A DNA stretch of 64,000 bases from Variovorax paradoxus (GCF_024734665.1 NZ_CP102931.1:742001-806000); one strand, 5' to 3'; shown: positions 6,553 through 15,152, counted from the first letter of the stretch. The notes: generated by a model from the sequence alone, not told the origin. Program-made: numbers and translations.

Positions 6553-7582
6553 GCTCGACGGCTCGCAGGGCGAGGGCGGCGGCCAGATCCTGCGCACCAG
6601 CCTCGCACTATCGGTGGTCACGGGCCAGCCGCTGGCCATCGAGAAGATCCGCGCGGGCCGCGCCAAGCCGGGCCTGATGCGCCAGCATCTCGCGTGTGTG
6701 AATGCGGCTGCAGAAATCAGCGGCGCACAGGTCGATGGCGCGGAACTGGGTTCGCAGTCGCTGCGCTTCCAGCCCGGCCCGGTGCGCGCGGGCGACTACC
6801 GCTTCGCGATCTCGGGTGCCGGCAGCTGCATGCTGGTGCTGCAGACCGTGCTGCCACCGCTGCTGCTTGCTGGTGCGACGAGCCGCGTGCACCTGAGCGG
6901 CGGCACGCACAACCCGATGGCGCCGCCGTTCCACTTCCTGGAGCGCGCCTTCACGCCGCTGGTGCGCCGCCTGGGCGCGGACCTGCAGCTGACGCTGCGC
7001 CGCTGCGGCTTCTATCCGGCCGGTGGTGGCGATGTCGAAGCGACCATCGTGCCGGCTTCTGGCGCGCTGCAGCCCTTCGACCTGATGACGCGCGGCGCGC
7101 ACCAGTCGAACTACGCCGAGTGCCTGGCGCCCGGCCTGCCGCGCCATGTGCCGACGCGTGAGCTCGACACGCTGGGCGGCGCGATGGGCTGGTCCGCCGA
7201 ACAGCTGCGCTTCGGCTCCGTGCGCCAGAACGAGGGCCCGGGCAACGCGCTGCTGGCAACGCTGGCCTACGAGCACGTCACCGAGGTATTCACCGCCTTC
7301 GGCGAGAAGTCGCTGAGCGCCGAGCAGGTGGCGCATGGGCTGGTGAAGGAGCTGCGCGCGTTCCAGAAGAGCGAGGCCGCAGTCGGCCCGCACCTTGCGG
7401 ATCAGCTGGCATTGCTGCTGGCGCTCGCTGCGTGGCAGAGCAAGAAGACCTGTGCCTTCACCTGCAGCGAGGTGACGGAGCACACGCGCACCAACTGCGC
7501 GGTGATCGAGCGCTTCCTGCGGGTGCGCTTCGCGATCACCGAGAGTCGTCAGGCCTGCACGGTACAGGTCTCGCCAGACTAG
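6545..7582 (+). CDS. rtcA: RtcA, RNA 3'-terminal phosphate cyclase
   Basis: RtcA uses ATP to turn RNA 3'-phosphate ends into 2',3'-cyclic phosphate, the substrate form for RtcB. The 345-aa protein begins MIELDGSQGEGGGQILRTSL, the family signature, followed by GRAKPGLMRQH near residue 38. The catalytic histidine, which forms the adenylylated intermediate, is probably H313 in TEHTRTNCAVIERFL. The start at 6545 lies inside the previous gene's end; an upstream start in the same frame would add residues unlike the family. It is the last gene of the operon and ends one base from the convergent MarR gene. Confidence 0.96.
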   Translation: MIELDGSQGEGGGQILRTSLALSVVTGQPLAIEKIRAGRAKPGLMRQHLACVNAAAEISGAQVDGAELGSQSLRFQPGPVRAGDYRFAISGAGSCMLVLQTVLPPLLLAGATSRVHLSGGTHNPMAPPFHFLERAFTPLVRRLGADLQLTLRRCGFYPAGGGDVEATIVPASGALQPFDLMTRGAHQSNYAECLAPGLPRHVPTRELDTLGGAMGWSAEQLRFGSVRQNEGPGNALLATLAYEHVTEVFTAFGEKSLSAEQVAHGLVKELRAFQKSEAAVGPHLADQLALLLALAAWQSKKTCAFTCSEVTEHTRTNCAVIERFLRVRFAITESRQACTVQVSPD

Positions 7583-7583
7583 C

Positions 7584-8033
7584 TCAGGCGAGTGGTGTCG
7601 CGTTGGCGTACAGGCGCAGCAGCATCGCGCGCAGCGTCTTCACTTCCGCCGCGCTGAAGTCCGAGGTGGCCACCGCCTCGTAGTGCTGCGCGAGCGGAAT
7701 CAGCTCATAGGTCAGCGCAAGGCCGCGTTCCGTGAGCGCGATGCGCACCGCGCGCTTGTCGGTGTCGCACTTCTCGCGCGCCACCAGTTCGTTTGCCGCC
7801 AGCCGGTCGACGATGCGCGACAGCGCCGACAGATCGGTCGACGCGTGCGTCGCCAGTTCCGACAGTGTCTGCCGCGGCGTGTGCTGCAGCGACGCACACA
7901 CGCGCCATTCGCTGAGGCTGAGTCCGTAGGGCTTCAAAGCCTTCGCAAAGGCATTGCCCATGCGTGCGCCGGCGCGTGCCAGAAGGAAGGGAATGGCCTT
8001 CTCGAGGTCGTGATCTTGGGGCAGGGTTTTCAT
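7584..8033 (-). CDS. MarR-family regulator of the resorcylate gene cluster
   Basis: A 149-aa winged-helix protein of MarR type, with the recognition region TLSELATHASTDLSALSRIVDRL and the wing KCDTDKRAVRIALTERG (the D-x-R motif of MarR wings). It is divergent from a Bug-type receptor gene and a decarboxylase/monooxygenase set. Two CTTGA-N4-TCAAG palindromes occupy the 74-bp space between the two starts. Autorepression and repression of the catabolic genes, relieved by an aromatic acid, is the likely mode; this is inference from layout. Confidence 0.9.
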   Translation of the reverse strand: MKTLPQDHDLEKAIPFLLARAGARMGNAFAKALKPYGLSLSEWRVCASLQHTPRQTLSELATHASTDLSALSRIVDRLAANELVAREKCDTDKRAVRIALTERGLALTYELIPLAQHYEAVATSDFSAAEVKTLRAMLLRLYANATPLA

Positions 8034-8040
8034 CTAGACA

Positions 8041-8058
8041 TGCTTGAACAATCAAGTA
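8041..8058. promoter_or_regulatory. MarR operator 1
   Basis: TGCTTGAACAATCAAGTA contains the palindrome CTTGA-ACAA-TCAAG. It lies 7 bp from the marR start codon and has a close copy 34 bp away (centre to centre). The symmetry, pair arrangement and divergent context fit MarR-family operators. Confidence 0.65.
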
Positions 8059-8074
8059 TATAGTCCGCCGCAAT

Positions 8075-8092
8075 TACTTGAATAATCAAGCA
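8075..8092. promoter_or_regulatory. MarR operator 2
   Basis: TACTTGAATAATCAAGCA carries CTTGA-ATAA-TCAAG, the same palindrome as operator 1 with the flanking T/A bases mirrored. It sits about 15 bp upstream of the Bug receptor start codon, where bound protein would block that promoter. Confidence 0.65.
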
Positions 8093-8107
8093 AATACGGA
8101 GACGATC

Positions 8108-9103
8108 ATGAGTCTGAAGCCTTCCCGCAGAGCTGCCATAGCATGCGCCATTGCACTGTCTTTCCTGGGAGCGATGCCTCTGGCAAACGCTCAGGGAACG
8201 GCTGCCAAGTGGCCCCAACAGGCGGTGCGCTTCGTGGTGCCGTTCCCCGCAGGGTCGGCGCCCGACGTGCTGATCCGCCATGTGGGCGCCAAGCTCGGCG
8301 AGAAGTGGGGGCAGGGCGTGATCGTCGACAACAAGCCTGGCGGCAGTGGCGTGATCGGCATGAATGCGATCCTGGCCGCGTCCGCCGACGGCTACACCTT
8401 CGGCTTCGTGCAGGGCTCTGCCATTTCTGTGGCGCCCAGCACCATCAAGGGCGTGACCTACGACTTCAACCGCGACTTCGTACCGGTCACGCTCGCGGCG
8501 GTCGCGCCCTTCATGCTCGCGGTGCCGGCCAATTCACCCTACAAGACGCTGGCCGACTTCATCGCTGCCGCGCGGGCCAAGCCGCAGGGCATCGAGGTGG
8601 CAGACAACGGCCGCGGCACCGCGCCGCACCTGGCTTCGGCATTGCTTGGGCTGCAGTCGGGCGCGCAGTTTCTCGAAGTGCACTACCCGGGCGGTGCACA
8701 GGCCATGCAGGCCACGCTGGGCGGGCAGACGCAGATGATGGTCGAGACCTACAACGTGGTCGCCGGCAATGTGCAGGGCGGGCGCATGCGCGTGCTGGCC
8801 AGCATGGGCGACCGCGTCGAGGCCGGGCTGGAGCAATTCCCGCTCGCGAGCAAAACCGTGCCCGGTGCGGTGGCGCATGGCTGGTTTGCCGTCATCGCGA
8901 AGAAGGGCGTCGACCCGCAGGTGCTCGCGAAGCTCAACAAGGACATGAACGAGGCGCTGCTGCTGCCCGACGTGGTGGCCAAGTCGCGCGAGCTGGGCAC
9001 CTACCCGCGCCCTGGCACCCCCGAGCAGCTGGCGCGCTACATCGCCGACGACCGCAAGACCTGGCAGGACGTGCTGGACAAGCTCAACATCAAACCGGAG
9101 TGA
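8108..9103 (+). CDS. Bug-type tripartite tricarboxylate transporter receptor
   Basis: A 331-aa periplasmic solute-binding protein of the Bug/TctC family. A signal peptide ends near PLANAQG, followed by the family's WPQQAVRFVVPFPAGSAPDVLIRHVGAKL and IVDNKPGGSGVIGMNAI motifs. No TctA or TctB membrane partner is in the window, which is common for the many orphan Bug receptors of Burkholderiales. As first gene of a decarboxylase/monooxygenase operon it probably binds an aromatic acid substrate. Start 8108 is preceded by GGAG at 7-10 nt; an upstream in-frame start at 8078 would overlap operator 2. Confidence 0.9.
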   Translation: MSLKPSRRAAIACAIALSFLGAMPLANAQGTAAKWPQQAVRFVVPFPAGSAPDVLIRHVGAKLGEKWGQGVIVDNKPGGSGVIGMNAILAASADGYTFGFVQGSAISVAPSTIKGVTYDFNRDFVPVTLAAVAPFMLAVPANSPYKTLADFIAAARAKPQGIEVADNGRGTAPHLASALLGLQSGAQFLEVHYPGGAQAMQATLGGQTQMMVETYNVVAGNVQGGRMRVLASMGDRVEAGLEQFPLASKTVPGAVAHGWFAVIAKKGVDPQVLAKLNKDMNEALLLPDVVAKSRELGTYPRPGTPEQLARYIADDRKTWQDVLDKLNIKPE

Positions 9104-9110
9104 TTCATCC

Positions 9111-10082
9111 ATGAAGAACAAGATTGCGCTCGAAGAGCATTTCGCGATCGACCTGACGATCGGCGACTCGCAGGTATACGCCCGCCCTGAGGTGTGGCAG
9201 GGCCTGAAGAACAACCTGCTCGACTTCGAGCAGCAGCGCATCGAGCAGATGGACGAGTGGGGCACCGAGCTGTCGATCCTCTCGCTCAACTCGCCGGCGG
9301 TGCAGGCCATTCCCGATGCGAAGCGCGCCATTGAGGTCGCGCAACGCGCCAACGACGTGCTGGCCGAGCAGACGAAGCGCCATCCCACGCGCTTCGGCGG
9401 GTTCGCGGCGCTGCCCATGCAAGACCCCGAAGCGGCTGCGCGCGAACTCGAGCGCTGCGTGACACAGCTGGGCTTCCATGGCTTCCTGGTCAACGGCTTC
9501 TCGCAGGTGGGCGACGAGAACACCGTCGTCTACTACGACGACCCGCGCTTCGCCGATTTCTGGGCCGTCGCCGCCACATTGAAGAAGCCCTTCTACATGC
9601 ACCCGCGCGACCCGTTGCTGAGCCGCGAGCCCATCTACGAAGGCGCGCACTGGCTCACCGGCCCCACCTGGGCCTTTGCGGTGGAGACCGGCCTGCATGC
9701 GCTGCGCATCATGTCGAGCGGCCTGTTCGACCGGTACCCCGATCTGCAGATGATCCTCGGCCACTTCGGCGAGGGCATTCCCTTCAACATCTGGCGCGTC
9801 GACCACATCCTGCGCAAGGGCCGCCGCGGCATGCCCTGTGACAAGGAGATCGGCGACTACCTGCGCAGCAACGTGCACATCACGACCAGTGGCAACTTCC
9901 GCACGCCCACGCTGCTGTCGACGATGCTCGAAGTGGGGGCGGACCGCATCATGTATTCGGTCGACTATCCGTTCGAGAAGCACGAGGACGCGGCCCGTTG
10001 GTTCGACAAATGCGAGATCAGCGAGAACGACCGCCAGAAGATCGGTCGCGACAACGCGCGCAAGCTGTTCGGATTGAAGTGA
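9111..10082 (+). CDS. Gamma-resorcylate-type decarboxylase (amidohydrolase family)
   Basis: The 323-aa protein looks very similar to 2,6-dihydroxybenzoate (gamma-resorcylate) decarboxylase, which forms resorcinol and CO2 without oxygen. Metal ligands expected from that enzyme are in place: E8 and H10 (ALEEHFAI), H164 (FYMHPRDP) and D285 (YSVDYPFE); H218 lies in ILGHFGEGIPF. The NGFSQ and GPTWAFA motifs are also family features. 2,3-Dihydroxybenzoate and 5-carboxyvanillate decarboxylases share the fold, so the exact substrate is not certain. The neighbouring monooxygenase and maleylacetate reductase support the resorcinol route. Confidence 0.88.
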   Translation: MKNKIALEEHFAIDLTIGDSQVYARPEVWQGLKNNLLDFEQQRIEQMDEWGTELSILSLNSPAVQAIPDAKRAIEVAQRANDVLAEQTKRHPTRFGGFAALPMQDPEAAARELERCVTQLGFHGFLVNGFSQVGDENTVVYYDDPRFADFWAVAATLKKPFYMHPRDPLLSREPIYEGAHWLTGPTWAFAVETGLHALRIMSSGLFDRYPDLQMILGHFGEGIPFNIWRVDHILRKGRRGMPCDKEIGDYLRSNVHITTSGNFRTPTLLSTMLEVGADRIMYSVDYPFEKHEDAARWFDKCEISENDRQKIGRDNARKLFGLK

Positions 10083-10083
10083 C

Positions 10084-11298
10084 ATGCGCACTGTGAAAGA
10101 CACCCGTCCCGTGCTCGTGGCCGGTGGCGGCATCGGCGGGCTCGCCGCGGCGCTGGCGTTGGTGCGCGAGGGCTATCGCGTGAAGGTGATCGAGCAGGCC
10201 GGCCAGATCGGTGAGATCGGCGCCGGAATCCAGCTCAGCCCCAACGCCTTTGCGGCCTGCGACGCGCTGGGCGTGGGCGAGCATCTGCGCGCCAAGGCGG
10301 TCTACACCGAAGAGATGGTGATGTTCGACGCCATCGACGCGAAGCGCGTGGCGAGCATTTCACTCTCTGACAGCTTCCGCGAGCGCTTCGGCAACCCCTA
10401 TGCGGTGATCCACCGCGCTGACATCCATGGTGCATTGCTCGAAGGCGTGAAGGCCACGACCGAAGGCATCGAGTTCCTGACCTCGACCAAGGTCGTGCAC
10501 ATCGAGCAGGACGACACGGGCGTGACGCTGATCGACGCGCAAGGCGGCCGCCACGAAGGCCAGGCCGTGATCGGCTGCGACGGCGTGCGCTCGGCGGTGC
10601 GACAGCAGTACGTGGGCGACAGCATCCGCGTGTCGGGCCATGTGGTGTTTCGCGCGGTGGTCGATACGGCCGATTTCCCTGAGGCGCTGCGCTTCACCGC
10701 GCCGTGCATCTGGGTCGGGCCCAACTGCCACCTGGTGCACTACCCGCTGAAGGGCGGCGACAAGTTCAACATGGCCGTCACCTTCCACAGCGACCAGCCG
10801 GAGGAGTGGGGCTCGATGGATGGCGACCCGGCGGAGGTGCAGCGCTACTTCCGGCCTACCTGCGAGCAGGTGCAGCAGCTGCTGCGCATTCCGAAGGCGT
10901 GGAAGCGCTACTCAACGGCCGACCGCAACCCCATCGAGCAATGGACCTTCGGCCGCGCCACGCTGCTGGGCGATGCGGCGCACCCGATGGTGCAGTACCT
11001 GGCGCAGGGCGCGTGCATGGCTTGCGAAGACGCGGTGACGCTGGGCCTCGCGCTGCGCCGCGAAGAGGGTGACTGGCCGCGCGCGCTGGCTTTGTATGAA
11101 CGCTCCCGCGTGGCTCGCACTGCCCGCGTGGTGCTCTCAGCGCGAGAGATGGGCCGCATCTATCACGCCAAGGGCGTCGAGCGGCTGGTGCGCAACAGCA
11201 TGTGGACGGGCCGACCGCAGGAGCGCTTCTACGACGCGCTCGAATGGCTCTACGGCTGGACGGCCGCCAACTGCCTCGACGACGAGAAGGCCGCGTGA
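10084..11298 (+). CDS. FAD-dependent aromatic monooxygenase (probable resorcinol or dihydroxybenzoate hydroxylase)
   Basis: A 404-aa single-component flavoprotein hydroxylase of the salicylate/3-hydroxybenzoate-6-hydroxylase group. It has the N-terminal FAD motif VLVAGGGIGGLAAALAL, the DG motif VIGCDGVRSAVR and the GD motif LLGDAAHPMVQYLAQGACMACEDA. It begins directly after the decarboxylase stop. In a pathway ending with hydroxyquinol dioxygenase and maleylacetate reductase, it should make hydroxyquinol from resorcinol, or from a dihydroxybenzoate by decarboxylating hydroxylation. Known resorcinol hydroxylases are often of other flavoprotein types, so the substrate is inferred. Confidence 0.82.
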   Translation: MRTVKDTRPVLVAGGGIGGLAAALALVREGYRVKVIEQAGQIGEIGAGIQLSPNAFAACDALGVGEHLRAKAVYTEEMVMFDAIDAKRVASISLSDSFRERFGNPYAVIHRADIHGALLEGVKATTEGIEFLTSTKVVHIEQDDTGVTLIDAQGGRHEGQAVIGCDGVRSAVRQQYVGDSIRVSGHVVFRAVVDTADFPEALRFTAPCIWVGPNCHLVHYPLKGGDKFNMAVTFHSDQPEEWGSMDGDPAEVQRYFRPTCEQVQQLLRIPKAWKRYSTADRNPIEQWTFGRATLLGDAAHPMVQYLAQGACMACEDAVTLGLALRREEGDWPRALALYERSRVARTARVVLSAREMGRIYHAKGVERLVRNSMWTGRPQERFYDALEWLYGWTAANCLDDEKAA

Positions 11299-11314
11299 AA
11301 TTCAAGGAAACGAC

Positions 11315-11725
11315 ATGACGACAAACGAACCCCTTCGCGGCTGGACCGTGGCCGCCCGCGTGCTGATGGCGGTGATCTTCCTGGTCGCGGGCGTGCGCAA
11401 GCTCATGACCTATGGCGCAACGCTCGGCTACTTCGCCAAGCTCGGCATTCCGCTGGCCGACATGGTGCTGCCGCTGACCATCGCGCTCGAGATCGGTGGC
11501 GGGCTGCTGCTGATTGCCGGCTGGCGCGTGCAGTGGGTTGCCGGCGCGCTGGCCCTGTTCACGTTGGCCACGGCCTTTGCAGCGCACGCGTTCTGGGCCG
11601 CCGATGCGGCGCAGTTCAACGCGCAGCTCAACAATTTCCTGAAGAACGTGGCCATGGCCGGCGGCTTCCTGCTGCTCATCGTGCAGGCGGGCGCTGGCGA
11701 GAAGACTGCAGGCAACCGGGGCTGA
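11315..11725 (+). CDS. DoxX-family membrane protein
   Basis: A 136-aa protein with four predicted membrane helices (about residues 12-32, 45-68, 72-95 and 108-130) and the DoxX start pattern RVLMAVIFLVAGVRKLM. DoxX proteins often accompany oxidoreductase and aromatic catabolic genes, but their function is poorly defined. It follows the monooxygenase by 16 bp and precedes maleylacetate reductase, so it is probably in the same transcript. An earlier in-frame start lies inside the monooxygenase gene and is unlikely. Confidence 0.85.
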   Translation: MTTNEPLRGWTVAARVLMAVIFLVAGVRKLMTYGATLGYFAKLGIPLADMVLPLTIALEIGGGLLLIAGWRVQWVAGALALFTLATAFAAHAFWAADAAQFNAQLNNFLKNVAMAGGFLLLIVQAGAGEKTAGNRG

Positions 11726-11763
11726 GCGGAAAACTCCTTTCCGTTCCTGTCGTTGAATGAAGA

Positions 11764-11798
11764 GGCGGCCCGGCGGGACACTCGCCCGGCGGGCCGCC
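11764..11798 (+). other. Very GC-rich hairpin between doxX and maleylacetate reductase
   Basis: GGCGGCCCG pairs with CGGGCCGCC, then a G.G mismatch, then CGGG/CCCG around a 7-nt loop. No T run follows, so it is not a standard terminator. It may limit read-through or protect the upstream mRNA. Confidence 0.4.
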
Positions 11799-11860
11799 GG
11801 CGTATCGTGATGCCCGGCATCGGCCGTTCATGAACATTCGAGAGACAGACAGGAAAAGCC

Positions 11861-12922
11861 ATGACCACACCATCGTTCGTCTACACCAGCGTGCCCCAGC
11901 GGGTGGTGTTCGGCGCGGGCTCGCTGCAGCATCTGGCGCGCGAGATCGACATGCTCGGCGCGCGCCGGGCCCTGGTGCTGTCCACGCCCGAGCAGCGCCC
12001 GCAGGCCGAGCGGGTGGCCGACATGCTCGGCGCGCACGCGGCCGGTGTGTTCGACCGTGCCGTGATGCACGTGCCGATCGAAACGGCGCGTGAAGCGAGG
12101 GAAGTGGCGGCCCGGCTGGGGGCGGATTGTGCCGTGGCCATCGGCGGCGGTTCCACCACCGGGCTGGGCAAGGCCATTGCGCTCGATTCGGGCCTGCCGA
12201 TCCTCGCCATTCCGACCACCTATGCGGGTTCCGAGATGACGCCGATCTACGGCATTACCGAAGCCGGCATGAAGAAGACTGGCAAGGATTTCAAGGTGCT
12301 GCCGCGCACCGTGATCTACGACCCCGAGCTTTCGCTGGGCCTGCCCGTGGGGATGAGCGTGACCAGCGGCATCAACGCCATCGCGCATGCGGCCGAAGGG
12401 CTCTACGCGGTCGATTCGAATCCGATCATGGACCTGATGGCGCAGGAAGGCATTGCCGCACTGGGCCGCGCGTTGCCCGCCATCCGCGCCACGCCCAAGG
12501 ACCCCGATGCCCGCAGCGACGCACTCTATGGCGCCTGGCTCTGCGGCACGGTGCTGGGCAATGTCGGCATGGCGCTGCACCACAAGCTGTGCCACACGCT
12601 GGGCGGCAGCTTCAACCTGCCGCATGCCGAGACCCACACCATCGTGCTGCCACATGCGCTGGCCTACAACGCCGAAGCGGCGCCGCAGGCCATGGCGCGC
12701 ATCGCGAAGGCACTGAGAGGGAGCAACGCCGCGCAAGCCGTGTACGACCTTGCGCGTGACAACGGAGCGCCGGTTGCGCTGCGCGACATCGGCATGAAGG
12801 AATCCGATCTCGACCTGGCCTGCGAGCATGCGCTCAAGAACCAGTACCCCAATCCGCGCCCGCTGGAGCGCGATGCGATTCGTGCCTTGCTGCAGAACGC
12901 GTGGGAAGGTGTGCGGCCCTGA
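11861..12922 (+). CDS. Maleylacetate reductase
   Basis: The 353-aa protein belongs to the iron-containing alcohol dehydrogenase fold and has the length of maleylacetate reductases, which reduce maleylacetate to 3-oxoadipate with NAD(P)H. It opens FVYTSVPQRVVFGAGSLQHL and has the nucleotide motif AIGGGSTTGLGKAIAL, PTTYAGSEMTPIYGIT and a metal-site region with HAAEGLYAVD and HHKLCHTLGGSFNLPHAETH. These are characteristic of the hydroxyquinol-pathway enzymes. Its product enters the beta-ketoadipate pathway. It is the last gene of the first half of the cluster; the matching ring-cleavage gene lies about 6 kb downstream. Confidence 0.93.
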   Translation: MTTPSFVYTSVPQRVVFGAGSLQHLAREIDMLGARRALVLSTPEQRPQAERVADMLGAHAAGVFDRAVMHVPIETAREAREVAARLGADCAVAIGGGSTTGLGKAIALDSGLPILAIPTTYAGSEMTPIYGITEAGMKKTGKDFKVLPRTVIYDPELSLGLPVGMSVTSGINAIAHAAEGLYAVDSNPIMDLMAQEGIAALGRALPAIRATPKDPDARSDALYGAWLCGTVLGNVGMALHHKLCHTLGGSFNLPHAETHTIVLPHALAYNAEAAPQAMARIAKALRGSNAAQAVYDLARDNGAPVALRDIGMKESDLDLACEHALKNQYPNPRPLERDAIRALLQNAWEGVRP

Positions 12923-12946
12923 TTTGCAGCAGGGCCGCGTCGCCGC

Positions 12947-13306
12947 TTACAGGCCGGCCTGGCGCGTGAACGACACCGTCGGCTTGCTGTAGGCCGAGGG
13001 CACCTGGTCGCGGTAGAACGCGCGGCGGTCCAGGCTTTGCAGCGGGTCGTGAGCGGTGGCCACGGCCTGGTCGCGCACCGCATTGCGGTCGAGCGTGGAG
13101 TTGACGGCCACAGTGCCTTCTGCGGCGCTGTCGGAGTAGGGATTGCCGGCGCGCGCGGCGGCCACGGCTTCGGCCTGCACGTCCATGCGGCTGGCGGACG
13201 AGGTGATGGCGTGCACGCCTTCGTAGGTTTCGGCATGTACCGCGCCCGCGGCACCCAGCATGGCGAATGCGGCGGCGGAGATGGCGATGAGTTGCTTGGT
13301 GTTCAT
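12947..13306 (-). CDS. DUF4148 small exported protein
   Basis: A 119-aa protein with a signal peptide (MNTKQLIAISAAAFAMLGAAGAVHA) and the DUF4148 pattern: repeated (T/S)-R-x-x-V-x-x-(E/Q)-A motifs such as SRMDVQAEAVAAARAG and DRNAVRDQAVATAHDP. Such proteins are numerous in Burkholderiales and have no known function. AAGGGA precedes the start. A TGTG-type palindrome lies 88-103 bp upstream of the start codon, the same distance as for the DoxX gene on the other side of the Crp regulator. Confidence 0.88.
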   Translation of the reverse strand: MNTKQLIAISAAAFAMLGAAGAVHAETYEGVHAITSSASRMDVQAEAVAAARAGNPYSDSAAEGTVAVNSTLDRNAVRDQAVATAHDPLQSLDRRAFYRDQVPSAYSKPTVSFTRQAGL

Positions 13307-13393
13307 GATGCGAGTCCCTTTGACTGTCAGTGTGGGCGGCGGACATTCGTCGTTGCCACGGGATGCAGTGTGAAACCGCATCGTGGTTTGCGC

Positions 13394-13409
13394 TGTGCGT
13401 TTGCGCACC
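13394..13409. promoter_or_regulatory. Crp-type palindrome upstream of the DUF4148 gene
   Basis: TGTGCGTTTGCGCACC has arms GTGCG/CGCAC around TTTG. It is nearly the same as the palindrome at 16446-16463 and lies at the same distance from the start codon of its downstream gene. TGTG...CACA half-sites fit a Crp-type recognition helix with R-E-x3-R, which the nearby regulator has. Confidence 0.5.
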
Positions 13410-13420
13410 GCTTTCAGCAA

Positions 13421-15085
13421 CTACAGGGGGGCGGCGCTGTGCGGTGCGTAGAGCACCGCAAGAGGTTCGGAGCGGCCGCGCACGGTGAGCGTTTCAACTG
13501 TTCCCATGGCATCGGCAACGCCGGCCTGCTCGGCCGCGAACAGCGAGACGACGAGGCGCGATGCGGCCGTCTTCGAATGGTCCTGCAGCCGGCTCGCGGT
13601 GTTGACCACTTCGCCGATGGCCGTGAAGGTCGTCGTCTCCAGGTAGCCCACTTCACCCACCGCCGCACGGCCCGCATGCAGGCCCATGCCGAACTCCAGC
13701 CGCTGGCCGAACTGCGCCTCGAAGCCTTCGCTCCATGCGTCCATGCGCTGGCCGATCAGCTCCGTCGCGTGCAGTGCCTGCCTGCAGGCGGTGGGCAGGT
13801 CGCATTCGAGCCCGAAGATCGCCATCACGCTGTCGCCGATGAACTGGTTCGGCACGCCGCCGCTTTCGCGCACGGCCGCACCGACGGTGGCGAAGTAGCG
13901 GTCGAGCACATAGGCCAGGTCGAAGGGCCACTGCCGCTCCGACAGGCCCGACCAGCGCCGCAGGTCGACGAACAGGATCGCCACGTCGCGCTCGCGCCCG
14001 AAGCTGCCGACCGGCGCGGGCCGGCCTTCATTGGGCAACGGCGCGAACAGCGGCGTTACTTCGATGTCGCCGCGCGGGCGCAGCTGGCAGGCCAGGCGCA
14101 CGTCGGCCGGCGCGCGCACGCGTTCGAGCGTGCGCTGCTCGTCGCGGCCGGGCTCGCCGATGTGCTCCGCCGGGCCGGCCACGCGCACGCGGCAGGTCGA
14201 GCAGCGGGCCCGTCCGCCGCAGATCGACACGTGCGCGATGCTGTGCGAGCGGCTCGCTTCCAGCACGCTCCAGCCGCGCGGCACCTGCACCGTACGGCCG
14301 GGGTAGCGCAGCGTGACCGATGGCTGCCGCGATAAGCGCGCGAAGCTGTTGCGCCCCCAGCGCGCCGCCAGCAGCGCGACCAGCGCCAGCCCGTAGAACC
14401 ACTTGATGTTGCCTTCGGCCGTATTCAGCGCCTTGCCTTGCTCGGGCGTGGGAAGCACGGTCGGCGGCACGCCGCTCCACTGGAACTCGCGCCCCATGGA
14501 GACGAAGCCCATCGCCGCCGTCAACGGCAGCACAACCGCAATGGCCAGCAGCAGGTAGGAAAAGCGCCGCCAGGCCGGCTGCGCCCGCAGCGCGAAATGC
14601 AGGCCCAGGCAGCCGTGGACCCAGGCCGCCAGCATCATCAGCAGCTGTGCGGCCGCGCCCTGCCAGTCCCACAGCCCCCAGACCACGCGCACATACGAGC
14701 CCTCGATGCCATAGGCCAGGTAGGCGCCGCGCATGGCAGTGAGGTGCGTGGCCAGCAGCAGCGGCAGTGCGAAGCCCAGCAGCACGCGCAGGCCTTCGAG
14801 CGGCGGCATGCGCAGGGTGCGGCGCTCCCACAGGGCGACCACGGCCAGCGCCAGGTGCGTGGCGGCCGCGCCGTACAGCAGCACGGTGCCCGGCAGGCTG
14901 TGCCAGAACTTCTGCACGCCGCGCAGCACGGTTTCGGCCGCCGCAAAGGAATAGATGCCCAGCGCATGGTTCAGCAGATGCGCCGTGATGTAGGCCATCA
15001 GCACCAGCCCGCTCGCCCAGCGGAGATTGCGCCGTGTCGGCGGTCTCAGGGAAAAAGGGGGAGCGTGAGGGGAACGTCTGTCCAT
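13421..15085 (-). CDS. Membrane cytochrome-like / 2Fe-2S / class III adenylate cyclase fusion
   Basis: This 554-aa protein has three parts. Residues 20-245 hold about six membrane helices with several histidines, resembling succinate dehydrogenase/fumarate reductase cytochrome b subunits. Residues 255-345 form a plant-type 2Fe-2S ferredoxin domain with C289, C295, C298 and C333. Residues 365-550 are a class III nucleotide cyclase domain, with the metal aspartate D374 in ILFVDLRRWSG and FIGDSVMAIFG at 415-425. This layout suggests cAMP (or cGMP) synthesis controlled by redox or electron flow. It is divergent from a Crp-type regulator, 67 bp away, a likely functional pair. Confidence 0.88.
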   Translation of the reverse strand: MDRRSPHAPPFSLRPPTRRNLRWASGLVLMAYITAHLLNHALGIYSFAAAETVLRGVQKFWHSLPGTVLLYGAAATHLALAVVALWERRTLRMPPLEGLRVLLGFALPLLLATHLTAMRGAYLAYGIEGSYVRVVWGLWDWQGAAAQLLMMLAAWVHGCLGLHFALRAQPAWRRFSYLLLAIAVVLPLTAAMGFVSMGREFQWSGVPPTVLPTPEQGKALNTAEGNIKWFYGLALVALLAARWGRNSFARLSRQPSVTLRYPGRTVQVPRGWSVLEASRSHSIAHVSICGGRARCSTCRVRVAGPAEHIGEPGRDEQRTLERVRAPADVRLACQLRPRGDIEVTPLFAPLPNEGRPAPVGSFGRERDVAILFVDLRRWSGLSERQWPFDLAYVLDRYFATVGAAVRESGGVPNQFIGDSVMAIFGLECDLPTACRQALHATELIGQRMDAWSEGFEAQFGQRLEFGMGLHAGRAAVGEVGYLETTTFTAIGEVVNTASRLQDHSKTAASRLVVSLFAAEQAGVADAMGTVETLTVRGRSEPLAVLYAPHSAAPL

Positions 15086-15152
15086 GAACGGGTTCGAAGC
15101 GGCACCCGAGCATAATCCGCGCGCCTAACCCCGTTGACCATCAACCCCCGGC

